A DNA stretch of 64,000 nucleotides from an uncultured Campylobacter sp. GTDB taxonomy: Bacteria > Campylobacterota > Campylobacteria > Campylobacterales > Campylobacteraceae. This document shows, in pieces, positions 1 through 10,557 of this stretch. The stretch covers positions 15,672 to 79,671 of the forward strand of contig NZ_CALIMY010000138.1 in the NCBI RefSeq assembly GCF_938045205.1, given 5' to 3'. The position numbers and the translations under genes are program-made. How positions within the stretch are numbered: the stretch's first letter is position 1; every line of letters begins with the position of its first letter. The notes beneath the pieces were generated by a model. It was not told the origin of the DNA. It searched no databases and saw only the letters and a list, made by a program, of their open reading frames with translations.

Positions 1-1522
<1,522 letters not shown>

Positions 1523-2602
1523 TTAAATATTATTTATCGGCATGACGACCGTTTTTAAGCCATCCACGCTAAGCACAAACGCCGTATCGGAGCTGTTAAA
1601 ATCAAGCTCAAAAATTTCACTCTCGATATTACTTAAAAAATCAAGCAGAAAGCGATTTTTAACGCCAAAAACTATTTCTCCATTTATATCGATTGGCGCT
1701 TCGATTTCGGTCTTTGCCTCAGAATTATCCTCATTAATGCTCTCAAAAATCATTCCGTCCTTTTTAATGGTAACCTTCATCTCCTCGCACATCGCGTTTA
1801 TCGCTCGCACGCCGCTTACCATCTTATCGCGTGGGATTAAAATTTTATACGCCGTATCGCTTGGGATCACGCGCTCGTAGTTTGGAAATTTGCCGTTTAT
1901 AAGTTTTGTAAAAAACTCAAAATTTTCACTAACTGCTAGCAACACGTTTTCGTCGTAGTAAATTTTAATTTTATCAGAAAATAACTTTTGAATTTCGCCT
2001 ATTGCCTTTTTAGGGATTAAAATTTTAGTATCTAGCTCGCCCGCTTTTGATTGAGTTATTAGCTTATAAATGCTAAGTCGCTTCGTATCGGTTCCGACTA
2101 AATTTATAAAGCCCTCTTTTACGTCGATTAAAGCGCCATTAAGCTCATATTTTGGATTGTTCGTATCAATCGATGGATATATTTTTTTAAGGCTTCTGCC
2201 TAAAATTCCTGCATTTACGTCAAAGCTGTTTTTACCATCTATCGTAGGGAAGCTTGGAAAATCCCTCGTCTCAAACATTGGAAGCTTGTACTTAGATTTT
2301 TTTTGCTTTACGAATAGCGCTCCGTTGACAGTTTCTAAAGTAACGCTATCGTCGCTTAGACCTTTAATAACGCTAAGGAGCTTGCCTCCATTTGCTGTAG
2401 CTTCTCCATCTGTTTCTATTGAGATATTTTGTAGGTTATAGCTTAGTCCTATTTCATGATCGGTAGCTTTTATACTAAAAATTCCATCTTTTGCACTCAT
2501 TAAAAGATGCGAAGTTATCGAGCTTAGATCTTTTTTATCAAGATAGGAGCTAGTATTTGAAACTATCTCTTCTAGAAGTTTTTTAGTGATTAACACTTTC
2601 AT
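1523..2602 (-). CDS. dnaN: DNA polymerase III sliding clamp (beta subunit)
   Basis: Ring-shaped processivity clamp that holds DNA polymerase III on the template. The 359-residue product starts MKVLITKKLLEEIV and ends TVVMPINNI, close to the canonical clamp C-terminus, and its length matches the family. The body carries typical three-fold clamp sequence such as a NGALIDVKEG-like segment and a KILIPKKAIGEIQKL segment. It sits between dnaA and gyrB, all on the minus strand, 156 bp downstream of dnaA. That spacer contains DnaA-box-like sequences, so replication control and dnaN transcription share this region. Confidence 0.96.
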   Translation of the reverse strand: MKVLITKKLLEEIVSNTSSYLDKKDLSSITSHLLMSAKDGIFSIKATDHEIGLSYNLQNISIETDGEATANGGKLLSVIKGLSDDSVTLETVNGALFVKQKKSKYKLPMFETRDFPSFPTIDGKNSFDVNAGILGRSLKKIYPSIDTNNPKYELNGALIDVKEGFINLVGTDTKRLSIYKLITQSKAGELDTKILIPKKAIGEIQKLFSDKIKIYYDENVLLAVSENFEFFTKLINGKFPNYERVIPSDTAYKILIPRDKMVSGVRAINAMCEEMKVTIKKDGMIFESINEDNSEAKTEIEAPIDINGEIVFGVKNRFLLDFLSNIESEIFELDFNSSDTAFVLSVDGLKTVVMPINNI

Positions 2603-2660
2603 ATTTTTATCCTTTTAAATTTTTATCGTTGTAGTAGTTGGCAAGTGGTTTTTGTGAAAA

Positions 2661-2734
2661 ACTTATCCTAAAGCTTGTCTTTAGGTAGTTTATCCAGTGA
2701 GTAGGTAACCTTGTTTTATTCACTTTCATTCACC
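2661..2734. other. DnaA-box cluster between dnaA and dnaN (one part of a bipartite oriC)
   Basis: Two boxes in direct orientation, TTATTCACT at 2716-2724 and TCATTCACC at 2726-2734, match the epsilonproteobacterial DnaA box (TCATTCAC-like). Two weaker candidates are TTATCCAGT at 2690-2698 and TTATCCTAA near 2663. In Helicobacter and relatives the origin is split into two box clusters flanking dnaA, and the downstream one next to dnaN carries the unwinding site. An AT-rich stretch lies just beside these boxes (2740-2765). That this is the functional origin half is inferred from position and motif. Confidence 0.65.
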
Positions 2735-2758
2735 CTTTTTGCTTTATTTTCATAAAGT

Positions 2759-4087
2759 CTAAATTTCATTCTTATCCTTTTTGGTTATTTTGTTTTTTAG
2801 TTCTTCGATCTTTATCTTTAACATCTCGTCGGTTTGAATGAGTTCGTTGATTTTTTTGATATTTTTGCTGATGGCGCTGTGATCTTTTAGATTAAAAAAT
2901 GCGGCGATTTTAGGCATTGAGTTTTGAGTTAACTGTTTGGTTAAATATATGCAAATTTGGCGCGCTTCGACGACGTTTTTAGCTCGCGTTTTGCTTTTTA
3001 GCTCGCTAGGTTTTACGTTTAGCTCTTTTGAAATGACTTCGATGACGTGCTCTAGGCTCACGCTTGAATATTTTTGATGGATCTGATCTTGAAGCGTACT
3101 TTTGGTAAATTCCAGCGTGATCTTTGTGCGAAGTATTGAGGAGTAGGCGTTTAGTTTGTTTATTGCGCCTTCGATTTCGCGGATATTGTCACCCATATTT
3201 GCAGCGATATATTCTACGACATCGTGTGAAATTCTAACGCGATTTTCCTCGCTCTTTTTATTGATAATGGCAATTTTAGTTTCGAGATCTGGCGGGGTAA
3301 TGTTTGCTATTATGCCGCTTTCAAATCGCGTTGTGAGGCGACTTTCAAAGCCTTTTAGAAATTTTGGCGGCAGGTCGTTGGTTAGCACGATTTGGCAGTT
3401 TTTGTCTTTCAGCTCGTTAAACGTATAAAAAAGCTCCTCTTGAGCTTTATCGCGTCCGATTAAAAACTGAATGTCGTCGATAAGCAAAACGTCGCAGTTG
3501 CGGTATTTTTGTTTAAATTTATCGATTGAGTTGTTTTTGAGATTAAAGACGAAATCATTAGCAAACTGCTCGCTGGTAACGCAAATGACGGTCTTTCCCT
3601 TTTTGATGCAGTAATTTCCGATCGATTGAAGCAGGTGAGTTTTTCCTAGCCCGCTAGGCCCGTAGATAAAGAGCGGATTAAAGCGAATTCCGGGCTCTTT
3701 TGCGACGGATATCGAACATTCGAAGGCAAATTTATTTGAATCGCCGATGATAAAATTTTCGAAGTTATAATTTTCGCTTAAAATCGTGCTCTTTGGCTTT
3801 TCCGAGATGATTTTTACCTTTTCTTTCGGCGAAATTTTAGCCTTTGAGGTGATTTTAACGATCACGTCATTAAGCCCGAACTGTTTTTTGATAAGCTCTT
3901 TTATTTTAGTGCCGTATTTTGTCTGAGCGTATTTAGCGATAAACTCGTTAGTTGCGTTGTATATGAAAAATTCTGGTGTCGAGTTTTTATCGTTAAATTT
4001 CAAATTTTTAATGTATCTAGAGTATTCGGTAGGCAAAATTTCCTTCTCTAGGTTTGATAAAATTTCTTGTGCTTGTGACGTCGCCAT
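2759..4087 (-). CDS. dnaA: Chromosomal replication initiator DnaA
   Basis: Binds DnaA boxes and melts the origin in its ATP form. The 442-residue product has a short N-terminal domain I, the AAA+ core with Walker A GPSGLGKTH (about residue 145) and Walker B LLIDDIQFL (about 200), sensor regions further on, and a C-terminal domain IV whose signature helix contains DHSAISKNIKKI. Start ATG at 4087; the product begins MATSQAQEILSNLE. It is flanked on both sides by DnaA-box clusters and followed by dnaN and gyrB. Length and motif set are complete. Confidence 0.97.
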   Translation of the reverse strand: MATSQAQEILSNLEKEILPTEYSRYIKNLKFNDKNSTPEFFIYNATNEFIAKYAQTKYGTKIKELIKKQFGLNDVIVKITSKAKISPKEKVKIISEKPKSTILSENYNFENFIIGDSNKFAFECSISVAKEPGIRFNPLFIYGPSGLGKTHLLQSIGNYCIKKGKTVICVTSEQFANDFVFNLKNNSIDKFKQKYRNCDVLLIDDIQFLIGRDKAQEELFYTFNELKDKNCQIVLTNDLPPKFLKGFESRLTTRFESGIIANITPPDLETKIAIINKKSEENRVRISHDVVEYIAANMGDNIREIEGAINKLNAYSSILRTKITLEFTKSTLQDQIHQKYSSVSLEHVIEVISKELNVKPSELKSKTRAKNVVEARQICIYLTKQLTQNSMPKIAAFFNLKDHSAISKNIKKINELIQTDEMLKIKIEELKNKITKKDKNEI

Positions 4088-4153
4088 TGAATTCCCTTAT
4101 AAATTAAGCCGCTATTTTAGCTAAATTTCACTAAATTTGCGGTAAATTTCAGT

Positions 4154-4182
4154 TTATTCACCGGTGATTAAGCCGTGAATAA
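4154..4182. other. Inverted pair of DnaA boxes upstream of dnaA (second part of oriC)
   Basis: TTATTCACC at 4154-4162 on the plus strand faces CGTGAATAA at 4174-4182, the reverse complement of TTATTCACG. The two boxes are 11 bp apart, in the 110-bp gap between the divergent dnaA and ruvC genes. The pair may act in origin function, in dnaA autoregulation, or both. The pattern mirrors the upstream box cluster of the bipartite Helicobacter-type origin. Function is inferred. Confidence 0.6.
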
Positions 4183-4197
4183 GTGTGAAAGGTGGCT

Positions 4198-4677
4198 ATG
4201 AAAATTTTAGGAATTGATCCAGGAACTAGAAATTTAGGCTATGCGATTTTGGAAAAAGATGTGAATAAAATCACTCTCATAGAGGCAGGACTTGTGAAAA
4301 TGAAGGCCGAAAACGTGCAATTTCAAATGACGCAGATGAGTGAGGCGATCGATCAAATTTTTAGCGCTCATAAGATTGATGAGGTCGCGATAGAATCGAT
4401 GTTTTACGCCTATAATCCGCAGTCTGTTTTAAAGCTCGCTCAGTTTCGCGGCGCGCTGGCTCTTAAAATTTTACAAATTTTTGGAAATTTTGCCGAATAT
4501 ACGCCGCTTCAGGTAAAAAAATCGGTCACGGGCAAAGCAAAGGCAGCGAAGGAACAGGTCGCCTTCATGGTAAAGCGAATTTTGGGGATTAATAAGGAGA
4601 TTAAGCCGCTTGATATCACCGATGCCATAGCTATTGCGCTTACGCATGCAAATGTAATGCGGCTAGCGCCTAAATAG
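4198..4677 (+). CDS. ruvC: Holliday junction resolvase RuvC
   Basis: Endonuclease that resolves four-way DNA junctions made by RuvAB during recombination. The 159-residue protein begins [17 protein letters not shown], where the D of GIDPG is the first metal-binding acid; [15 protein letters not shown] supplies another, and the [12 protein letters not shown] region at the C-terminus completes the acidic site. A GTG at 4192 is in frame two codons earlier, but AAAGG at 4188-4192 is well spaced for the ATG at 4198. RuvC beside dnaA is the usual Campylobacter arrangement. It is followed 9 bp later by a carbon-nitrogen hydrolase gene. Confidence 0.95.
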   Translation: MKILGIDPGTRNLGYAILEKDVNKITLIEAGLVKMKAENVQFQMTQMSEAIDQIFSAHKIDEVAIESMFYAYNPQSVLKLAQFRGALALKILQIFGNFAEYTPLQVKKSVTGKAKAAKEQVAFMVKRILGINKEIKPLDITDAIAIALTHANVMRLAPK

Positions 4678-4686
4678 GAGGGTTTT

Positions 4687-5493
4687 ATGAAAATTGCTAT
4701 TTTGCAAATGGACGCGAAAATAGCTCAAAATTTCGCAGATTGTGAGCAAAATTTTATTCGCGCACGTGAGCTGATAGATCGTGCGTTAAAGCGCGGTGCG
4801 GACGTAGCGGTGCTGCCCGAGGCATTTAATATCAGCTTTAATACGGCTAAATTTAAAGAGCTTGCCGATACGAACGCTGCTTATACGAAAAAATTTTTAA
4901 GCGAAATTTCGCAAAACTGCGGCGCTGTTTTAATAGGCGGATCGATAAGCTCCGAGCGAGATAAAATTTACAATTCCGCTTTTATCTATCAAAACGGAGC
5001 CGAAATTTTACGCTACGACAAGATCCACGCTTTCTCACTCGCTCGCGAAAACGAGATCGTAAGCGGCGGCGATAGGTTGGGCCTTTGTGAGATTAAATTT
5101 AAAAATCGCGCAGTTAAAATCGGCGTCGCGGTCTGTTATGATCTGCGCTTTTGTGAAATTTTTCGCGCCTTGGCGCTTCGCGGCGCGCAGGTGGTTTTTG
5201 TAATCGCGCAGTTCGCGCAAAGCCGCATAGAACATTTTATCACGCTTGCGAAAGCCCGCGCGATCGAAAATCAAATTTTTATCTGCGCGGTAAATGGCTG
5301 CGGCGATACGGGGCAGAGCGAGAGTTTCGGCGGAAATTCCATGCTGATTAGTCCCGGCGGCGAGATCGTCGCGCGCCTAGGCAAAAAAGAGGCCGTAAAG
5401 ATTGCTCGGGCGGATTTAGATGAAATTTTAAAATTTCGCGCTAAAATGGATATTCTAAAAGATATGAAACCTGAAATTTATAAGGAGTTTTGA
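4687..5493 (+). CDS. Carbon-nitrogen hydrolase (nitrilase superfamily)
   Basis: A 268-residue cytoplasmic amidohydrolase of the Nit / omega-amidase-like branch. The Glu-Lys-Cys catalytic triad is visible: E45 in VLPEAF, K112 in RYDKIHAF and C150 in GVAVCYDLRF. These enzymes hydrolyse small amides such as deaminated glutathione or alpha-keto acid amides; the substrate here cannot be told from sequence. The gene follows ruvC closely, and its TGA overlaps the ATG of the next hydrolase (TGATG), so the two are translationally coupled. An AGGAGG-like site (GGAGGG) precedes the start. Confidence 0.9.
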   Translation: MKIAILQMDAKIAQNFADCEQNFIRARELIDRALKRGADVAVLPEAFNISFNTAKFKELADTNAAYTKKFLSEISQNCGAVLIGGSISSERDKIYNSAFIYQNGAEILRYDKIHAFSLARENEIVSGGDRLGLCEIKFKNRAVKIGVAVCYDLRFCEIFRALALRGAQVVFVIAQFAQSRIEHFITLAKARAIENQIFICAVNGCGDTGQSESFGGNSMLISPGGEIVARLGKKEAVKIARADLDEILKFRAKMDILKDMKPEIYKEF

Positions 5494-6020
5494 TGAAAAC
5501 TTTGGTGTTTGTGATCGATATGGTAAACGGCTTCGTAAAATTCGGCGCGATGGCCGATCCTAGCATAGCAAAGATCGCTCCTGCGGTGCTTAAACAGATT
5601 GAGGCGGCGAAAAACGTGCATTTTATCTGCGACGCCCACGCCGAGCGGGATTTGGAGATGAAGCGCTACCCGATCCACTGTCTAGTTGGCTCGCCCGAAG
5701 CGGAGGTGATCGAGGAGCTCACGCCTTACGTAAGCGAGCAAAACGTCACTTTTAAGCGCAGCACGAACGGCTTTCATAATTTGGATAAGAAAATTTTGGA
5801 CGGCTTCGATCGCTTTGTGATTACGGGCTGTTGCACCGACATCTGCGTGATGCAGTTTGCGCTTAGCCTGCGCACCTATCTCAACGAAACTGGCGAGGAT
5901 AAGGACGTCATCGTTCCGCGAGGTGCGGTAGCTACCTACGATGCGCCGAACCATGAGCGCGGCTACTACGACGAATGCGCGCTAAGCCTAATGCAAAATG
6001 CGGGAATTTTGGTAATTTAA
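5493..6020 (+). CDS. Cysteine hydrolase, isochorismatase / nicotinamidase-like
   Basis: A 175-residue single-domain member of the isochorismatase-like fold. The probable triad is D9 in VIDMVNGF, K88 in VTFKRS and C118 in TGCCTDICV, the pattern seen in nicotinamidases. The H and D residues in ICDAHAERDLEM could be the metal site of a PncA-type enzyme, which would place it in NAD salvage; without a search this remains a family-level call. The ATG at 5493 overlaps the stop of the upstream carbon-nitrogen hydrolase, with TAAGGAG ahead of it. A TTG one codon earlier is less likely as the start. Confidence 0.88.
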   Translation: MKTLVFVIDMVNGFVKFGAMADPSIAKIAPAVLKQIEAAKNVHFICDAHAERDLEMKRYPIHCLVGSPEAEVIEELTPYVSEQNVTFKRSTNGFHNLDKKILDGFDRFVITGCCTDICVMQFALSLRTYLNETGEDKDVIVPRGAVATYDAPNHERGYYDECALSLMQNAGILVI

Positions 6021-6150
6021 GCTGCGCTTGGATCAGACAGAATTTTAAGTTAAATTTTCTAGCTTATAAATTTTAAAATTTAGAGCCGCTCTTAAAATTT
6101 TGAAATTCTTTGGGCGGTAGAATTTTGAAATTTTAATCTTTTTATAGATT

Positions 6151-7314
6151 TTAGCTTTGTTTTACCGCGACTGCTTTTGCGACGAAAAATCCCACTACTC
6201 CGGAAATTATCGAGCCTAAAAATACCGCGAGCTTGTCTGTGTAATGATACATATCGCTGCCGCCGTATGCGAGGCCATCGACGAAAAGTGCCATCGTAAA
6301 GCCGATACCACAGATAATTGCTACTGCGTAAAGCTGCGGCCAGCCTGCGTTTTCGGGCATGTAGGCGATTTTGGCTTTGATTAAGATCCAGCTAAAGGCA
6401 AAAATTCCGATCTGTTTACCGAAAAATAGTCCGAGCATTATACCCATAGGCACCGGGCCGAAAAGAAAGCTAGGACTGATGCCTGCTAGCGAAACGCCTG
6501 CGTTTGTAAAGGCAAAAATCGGCAAGATGAAGAAATTTACTGGGTAAGCTAGTCCGTGCTCCATATCCTTTAACATCGAGCCCGAGCGGGTCTTAAGCGG
6601 GATACAAAAACCCGCAAGCACTCCCGCGATAGTCGCGTGGATGCCGGAGTTTAGTACCATCACCCACAGCACGACGGCTACTATGATAAACGGAAGCTTT
6701 TTATCGACGCCAAGTCTGCTCATCGCTAGCATTATTGCGACACAGGCAGCTGCGCCGCCTAGATAGATTGCGTTTATGGTAGAGGAATAAAACAAAGCGA
6801 TGATTAAAATTGCACACAGATCGTCCATTATCGCAAGCGTCAAAACAAAAATTTTAAGGCTAGCCGGGATTTTTTTACCCAAAAGTGCCATAACGCCCAC
6901 GGCAAAGGCTATATCTGTCGCCGTAGGGATTGCCCAGCCCTTCATCGCGACGGCATCGCCCCAGTTAATGATCGAAAATATAATCGCGGGCATCATTACT
7001 CCGCCCAAAGCCGCGAAGCTAGGAAGTAAAATTTGAGAGAAATGGCGCAGTTGTCCTTCGATCTTTTCGCGCTTTAGCTCAAGTCCGATAGCGAAGAAAA
7101 ATATCGCCATGAGCACGTCGTTTACTAAAAAATGCATCGATTCATCGAGCTTTGCAGGGCCGACGCCTATGGTGAAGTTTAGATGTAAAAACGCCTCATA
7201 GTATTTTGATAAAAAACCTACGTTTTGAGCTACGATTGCAAAGACCGCGGATAAAAGCAGTATAATTCCCGCGCTACTTTCGCTCGATAAAATTTTTCTT
7301 ATGATCTGCCGCAC
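6151..7314 (-). CDS. nhaA: Na+/H+ antiporter NhaA
   Basis: Inner-membrane antiporter that expels Na+ in exchange for protons. At 387 residues it matches the family length and has about 11-12 hydrophobic segments. Conserved stretches include ATDIAFAVGVMALLGKKIP, which holds the first Asp of the ion-binding site, LAIMDDLCAILIIALFY, which holds the second Asp pair, and FTNAGVSLAG. The start ATG at 7314 gives MRQIIRKILSSESSAGIILL, the usual amphipathic first helix. It is transcribed alone, converging on the isochorismatase-like gene. Confidence 0.95.
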   Translation of the reverse strand: MRQIIRKILSSESSAGIILLLSAVFAIVAQNVGFLSKYYEAFLHLNFTIGVGPAKLDESMHFLVNDVLMAIFFFAIGLELKREKIEGQLRHFSQILLPSFAALGGVMMPAIIFSIINWGDAVAMKGWAIPTATDIAFAVGVMALLGKKIPASLKIFVLTLAIMDDLCAILIIALFYSSTINAIYLGGAAACVAIMLAMSRLGVDKKLPFIIVAVVLWVMVLNSGIHATIAGVLAGFCIPLKTRSGSMLKDMEHGLAYPVNFFILPIFAFTNAGVSLAGISPSFLFGPVPMGIMLGLFFGKQIGIFAFSWILIKAKIAYMPENAGWPQLYAVAIICGIGFTMALFVDGLAYGGSDMYHYTDKLAVFLGSIISGVVGFFVAKAVAVKQS

Positions 7315-7377
7315 ATGCTTCCTTTAAAATTTTGTCCTAATTTTATGCAAATTTTAATTAAATTTTTATCAAAGCGC

Positions 7378-7818
7378 TTAGTTGCTCGGTAAATTCGGCA
7401 TTATTAGCATCGCATAAAGTATTATAAACATTATGATCGTAGGGCCTTCGTTGATCGCACGGAAGTATTTTCCGCTCCTGTGGCACTCATTTTTTTCAAA
7501 TTTATACATATAATAATACAGCCACAAATGATAACAGATTAGCAAAACCCCGGCTAGTAATTTTATATGAAAATATCCCATTTTCATAAGCCCCGGATTT
7601 AAAACGATAAGCATCACGCCGCTAAAAACCGTCACCGCCATTGCTATCCAACCGATCGCGTGATACAGCATCCGCTCCATCTTTTTAACGACCTTTACGA
7701 AATCCGGCTTGTCTAAATTTTCAGCGTGATATACATACAAGCGCGGCATGTAAAACAGCATCGCCATCCATGAAATAAAGCCTGCAAAATGGATAAATTT
7801 AAACCAATAGTAACTCAT
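7378..7818 (-). CDS. hemJ: Protoporphyrinogen oxidase HemJ
   Basis: Membrane enzyme that oxidises protoporphyrinogen IX to protoporphyrin IX late in haem synthesis in bacteria without HemG or HemY. The 146-residue product has four transmembrane segments. Hallmarks are the first-helix histidine in WFKFIHFAGFISWMAMLFYMPRL (split here as FKFIHFAGF and YMPRLYVYH) and MLYHAIGW in the second helix, which ligate haem. It starts 10 bp downstream of the TM2/SHOCT gene with an AGGAGG-like site, as part of a run with lspA and glmM on the minus strand. Confidence 0.9.
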   Translation of the reverse strand: MSYYWFKFIHFAGFISWMAMLFYMPRLYVYHAENLDKPDFVKVVKKMERMLYHAIGWIAMAVTVFSGVMLIVLNPGLMKMGYFHIKLLAGVLLICYHLWLYYYMYKFEKNECHRSGKYFRAINEGPTIIMFIILYAMLIMPNLPSN

Positions 7819-7828
7819 TTTAGCCTCC

Positions 7829-8221
7829 TTAATCTCTCATTAAAATTTCTTTTCGCGCTTCGAATTCCTCTTTGGAAATCGCGCCTTTTTGATACAGCTC
7901 ATAAAGCGCATTGACCTTTTTCAGACGCCCCTCGTAGTCGTCCTCCTCTGTCTCGCTTGCAAAAGCATTTAAATCTTCTACCCAAATTCCTACGAAAAAT
8001 ATGTCTAGCAAAATCCAAATTCCCCAAATCGCCCAAAACAAAAAGCCCACCAAAAACCATAGTGTAAAGCTCCCTAGCCAAAATAGCGCGATTTGAGCAA
8101 ATCCGCTGATAAATTTACCGCAATAAATTCTATGCAGTCCGCCTCCGATCGGCATAGCTGCTATCCACGAAAACGCACCTAAAAACCAAAGCGCGTAAGC
8201 GATGTAATTATTTCTCTTCAT
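7829..8221 (-). CDS. TM2-domain protein with C-terminal SHOCT motif
   Basis: 130-residue membrane protein of unknown function. The N-terminal half is hydrophobic with a TM2-like signature (GGGLHRIYCGKFISGFAQIA, residues about 26-45) and further transmembrane helices rich in Trp. The C-terminal 30 residues, ALYELYQKGAISKEEFEARK, form a SHOCT domain, a short motif often attached to membrane proteins. Its start lies inside the end of lspA (14-bp overlap), so it is co-translated with it. Confidence 0.8.
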   Translation of the reverse strand: MKRNNYIAYALWFLGAFSWIAAMPIGGGLHRIYCGKFISGFAQIALFWLGSFTLWFLVGFLFWAIWGIWILLDIFFVGIWVEDLNAFASETEEDDYEGRLKKVNALYELYQKGAISKEEFEARKEILMRD

Positions 8222-8669
8222 TTTTCTCCTTTTTTGCGGCGCGTAAGCCCTGAAAAATAAAAATCACGACGGCTAGATCTATCATCACATCGGCGAAATT
8301 AAACACCGCAAACTCAAACCATTTATGCCACGCGACGTAATCGACCACGCCGCCGCGAATGAAGCGATCGAGCAGGTTCGAACAGCCTCCCGCGAGCATC
8401 AGCGCAAACGGCATCCAGTGCTCGTAAAAGAGCTTTTTATGACAAAATACATACGCTGCAAGCGCTGAGATCAGCGCGATCTGGATAAATTTTAAATTTT
8501 CACCCAAAAAGGCAAGCATCGAAAACGCAACGCCGCGATTAAGCGTAAGCTCTAGCGAAAAAAACTCCCCCTGCCACGAAAAGCCGTTTAAAAACAGAAG
8601 TTTGATCGCTTGATCGATTGCAAAGATCGCCGCGAAAAGCAGGATAAATTTAATACAGGTCTTAGCCAT
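8208..8669 (-). CDS. lspA: Lipoprotein signal peptidase LspA
   Basis: Aspartic membrane protease that removes signal peptides from diacylglyceryl-modified prolipoproteins. The 153 residues contain four transmembrane helices and the family motifs NRGVAFSM, GGCSNLLDRFIRGGVVDYV (first catalytic Asp) and FNFADVMID (second catalytic Asp). It lies about 100 bp downstream of glmM, overlaps the next gene and has a typical length. The UPF0323 lipoprotein near 53 kb is a likely substrate. Confidence 0.95.
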   Translation of the reverse strand: MAKTCIKFILLFAAIFAIDQAIKLLFLNGFSWQGEFFSLELTLNRGVAFSMLAFLGENLKFIQIALISALAAYVFCHKKLFYEHWMPFALMLAGGCSNLLDRFIRGGVVDYVAWHKWFEFAVFNFADVMIDLAVVIFIFQGLRAAKKEKNEEK

Positions 8670-8767
8670 CTCGCAGCCTAAATTTAAATATGTAAAGCCT
8701 GCGTTTTTTGCCCGCGCTTTTCGTGTACAGCCGATAGCTTGTCGTGCTATAAAATTTTATCAAATCG

Positions 8768-10108
8768 CTACTCATTTAGGGCTTTGATGAAAAATTTTTC
8801 CACTTCGTCCATTCGCTTTTGCAGCAGTTTTTCGTTTTTGCCCTCGAGCAAGAGGCGGATAACGTTTTCGGTGCCGGAGTAGCGAAAGAGCGAGCGGGTT
8901 TTGTCCGCTTTAAGGCTTGCTTCAAGCTCCTTTAGCCCTTTTAATTTTTCAAGCGGTTTTTTATCTGAAATTTTTAAATTCTTTAAAATTTGCGGATAGG
9001 GCTTAATCATCCCCGAAAATTCGCTTGCCTTCTTTTTCATATCCAGCATGCAGGCGGCGAATTGCAGCGCGCTTGCGATGCCGTCGCCCGTTTTGGCGTA
9101 ATCGCCAAAGATCACGTGCCCGCTCTGCTCGCCGCCGAAATTTGCGCCTAGTTCGTGCATCGTCTCAAGTACAAATTTATCGCCGACGTTGCAGCGATGA
9201 AGCGCGATGTCGTGTTTAGCTAAAAAATCCTCCAGCGCAGAATTACTCATCACTGTGGCTACCATTTTATTGCCTGCTAAGCGATTTTTTCCTTTCAAAT
9301 AGACTGCTAAAATTCCAAGTAGCGCGTCGCCATGGATGATCTCGCCGTTTTCGTCCACGACCACGAGTCTGTCGGCGTCGCCATCAAAGGCAAAGCCAAC
9401 GTCGGCGCGTAGGCGTCTTACCTCCCCGGCCAGACCTTGCGGGCTCAGCGCACCGCAGGCGTCGTTGATGTTTTTTCCGTTAGGTTCGTCGCCGATGACG
9501 ATAGTTTCGGCTCCCAGCTCATTAAATACGGTAGGTGCGACCCTGTAGCTTGCCCCGTTTGCGCAATCAAGGACGACGCGAAGCCCGTGCAGGGTCTTTT
9601 GCTTTGGGAAGGAGTTTTTAATATGCACGATATATCTGCCGATGACGTCGTCTACGCGCTTTGCAGCGCCGATCTGCATCATTTTGGTGCGCGCTTCGGC
9701 GATGAGCTCGTCGTTAAAATAAATTTTTTCGATCTGCGCTTCCTCTTTTTCGTCGAGTTTAAAGCCTTCGCTGTTGAAAAATTTAATGCCATTGTCGTAG
9801 TATGGATTGTGGCTCGCGCTTATCATGATGCCCGCGTCGCAGCGCATATCCTCCGTAAGAAAGGCAATCGCAGGAGTAGGCATCGGTCCGATCTGGCGGA
9901 CGTTGTAGCCCACCGAGGTAAGGCCCGCTACGATCGCGGTTTCTATCATATAGCCGCTTCTGCGGGTATCTTTGCCGACTAAGATCATATTCGTAACGGA
10001 ATTTTTCCTAAAGTAAATCCCCGCCGCCATCGCTACGCGCATCGCAAGCTCGGCGGTCAGAAATTCCCCTGCCTTGCCTCGTACGCCGTCCGTTCCGAAA
10101 AGTTTCAT
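8768..10108 (-). CDS. glmM: Phosphoglucosamine mutase GlmM
   Basis: Converts glucosamine-6-phosphate to glucosamine-1-phosphate for UDP-GlcNAc, peptidoglycan and LPS. The 446-residue protein starts [14 protein letters not shown] and carries the phosphoserine loop [16 protein letters not shown] (about residue 98), the metal loop [10 protein letters not shown] (about 240), the sugar-binding EQSGH (about 324) and the phosphate-binding [10 protein letters not shown] near the C-terminus. A TTG two codons upstream (10114) is in frame, but AAGGA is better spaced for the ATG at 10108. The C-terminus lies 98 bp from lspA. Confidence 0.96.
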   Translation of the reverse strand: MKLFGTDGVRGKAGEFLTAELAMRVAMAAGIYFRKNSVTNMILVGKDTRRSGYMIETAIVAGLTSVGYNVRQIGPMPTPAIAFLTEDMRCDAGIMISASHNPYYDNGIKFFNSEGFKLDEKEEAQIEKIYFNDELIAEARTKMMQIGAAKRVDDVIGRYIVHIKNSFPKQKTLHGLRVVLDCANGASYRVAPTVFNELGAETIVIGDEPNGKNINDACGALSPQGLAGEVRRLRADVGFAFDGDADRLVVVDENGEIIHGDALLGILAVYLKGKNRLAGNKMVATVMSNSALEDFLAKHDIALHRCNVGDKFVLETMHELGANFGGEQSGHVIFGDYAKTGDGIASALQFAACMLDMKKKASEFSGMIKPYPQILKNLKISDKKPLEKLKGLKELEASLKADKTRSLFRYSGTENVIRLLLEGKNEKLLQKRMDEVEKFFIKALNE

Positions 10109-10260
10109 TATCAAATCCTTGTATAAAAATCGGGAAATTCTACCAGAAAAAGTTTAATCTTAATAAATTTAAACTATATTTAAATTTTACTTAAATTAAG
10201 CGTCGATTAAATATTTTTTACGTATAATCGCAGGTTCAAATTTAACCGAAAAGGAACGTT

Positions 10261-10533
10261 ATGGCAAATCACAAATCCGCCGAAAAACGCGCGAGACAAA
10301 CCATAAAAAGAACGGAGCGAAATAGATTTTATCGCACCAGAGTAAAAAATATCACAAAAGCCGTAAGAGAGGCGGTCGAGAGCAAGGATCTAGACGCAGC
10401 GACTCAGGCTCTAAAAACGGCTAATGAAAGCTTCCATAGCTTCGTAAGCAGGGGCTTTTTGAAAAAACAGACCGCGAGCAGAAAAGTAAGCCGCCTAGCC
10501 AAACTCGTAAATTCTTTAAAAACCGCCGCGTAA
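10261..10533 (+). CDS. rpsT: 30S ribosomal protein S20
   Basis: Small 16S rRNA-binding ribosomal protein. The 90 residues begin [21 protein letters not shown], the canonical S20 start, and are highly basic and helical throughout. AAAGGAACGTT precedes the ATG. It is divergent from glmM and is followed 24 bp later by prfA, a pairing found in Campylobacter and many epsilonproteobacteria. Confidence 0.97.
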   Translation: MANHKSAEKRARQTIKRTERNRFYRTRVKNITKAVREAVESKDLDAATQALKTANESFHSFVSRGFLKKQTASRKVSRLAKLVNSLKTAA

Positions 10534-10557
10534 GCGCTCCTTACGCATAAAATTTAA

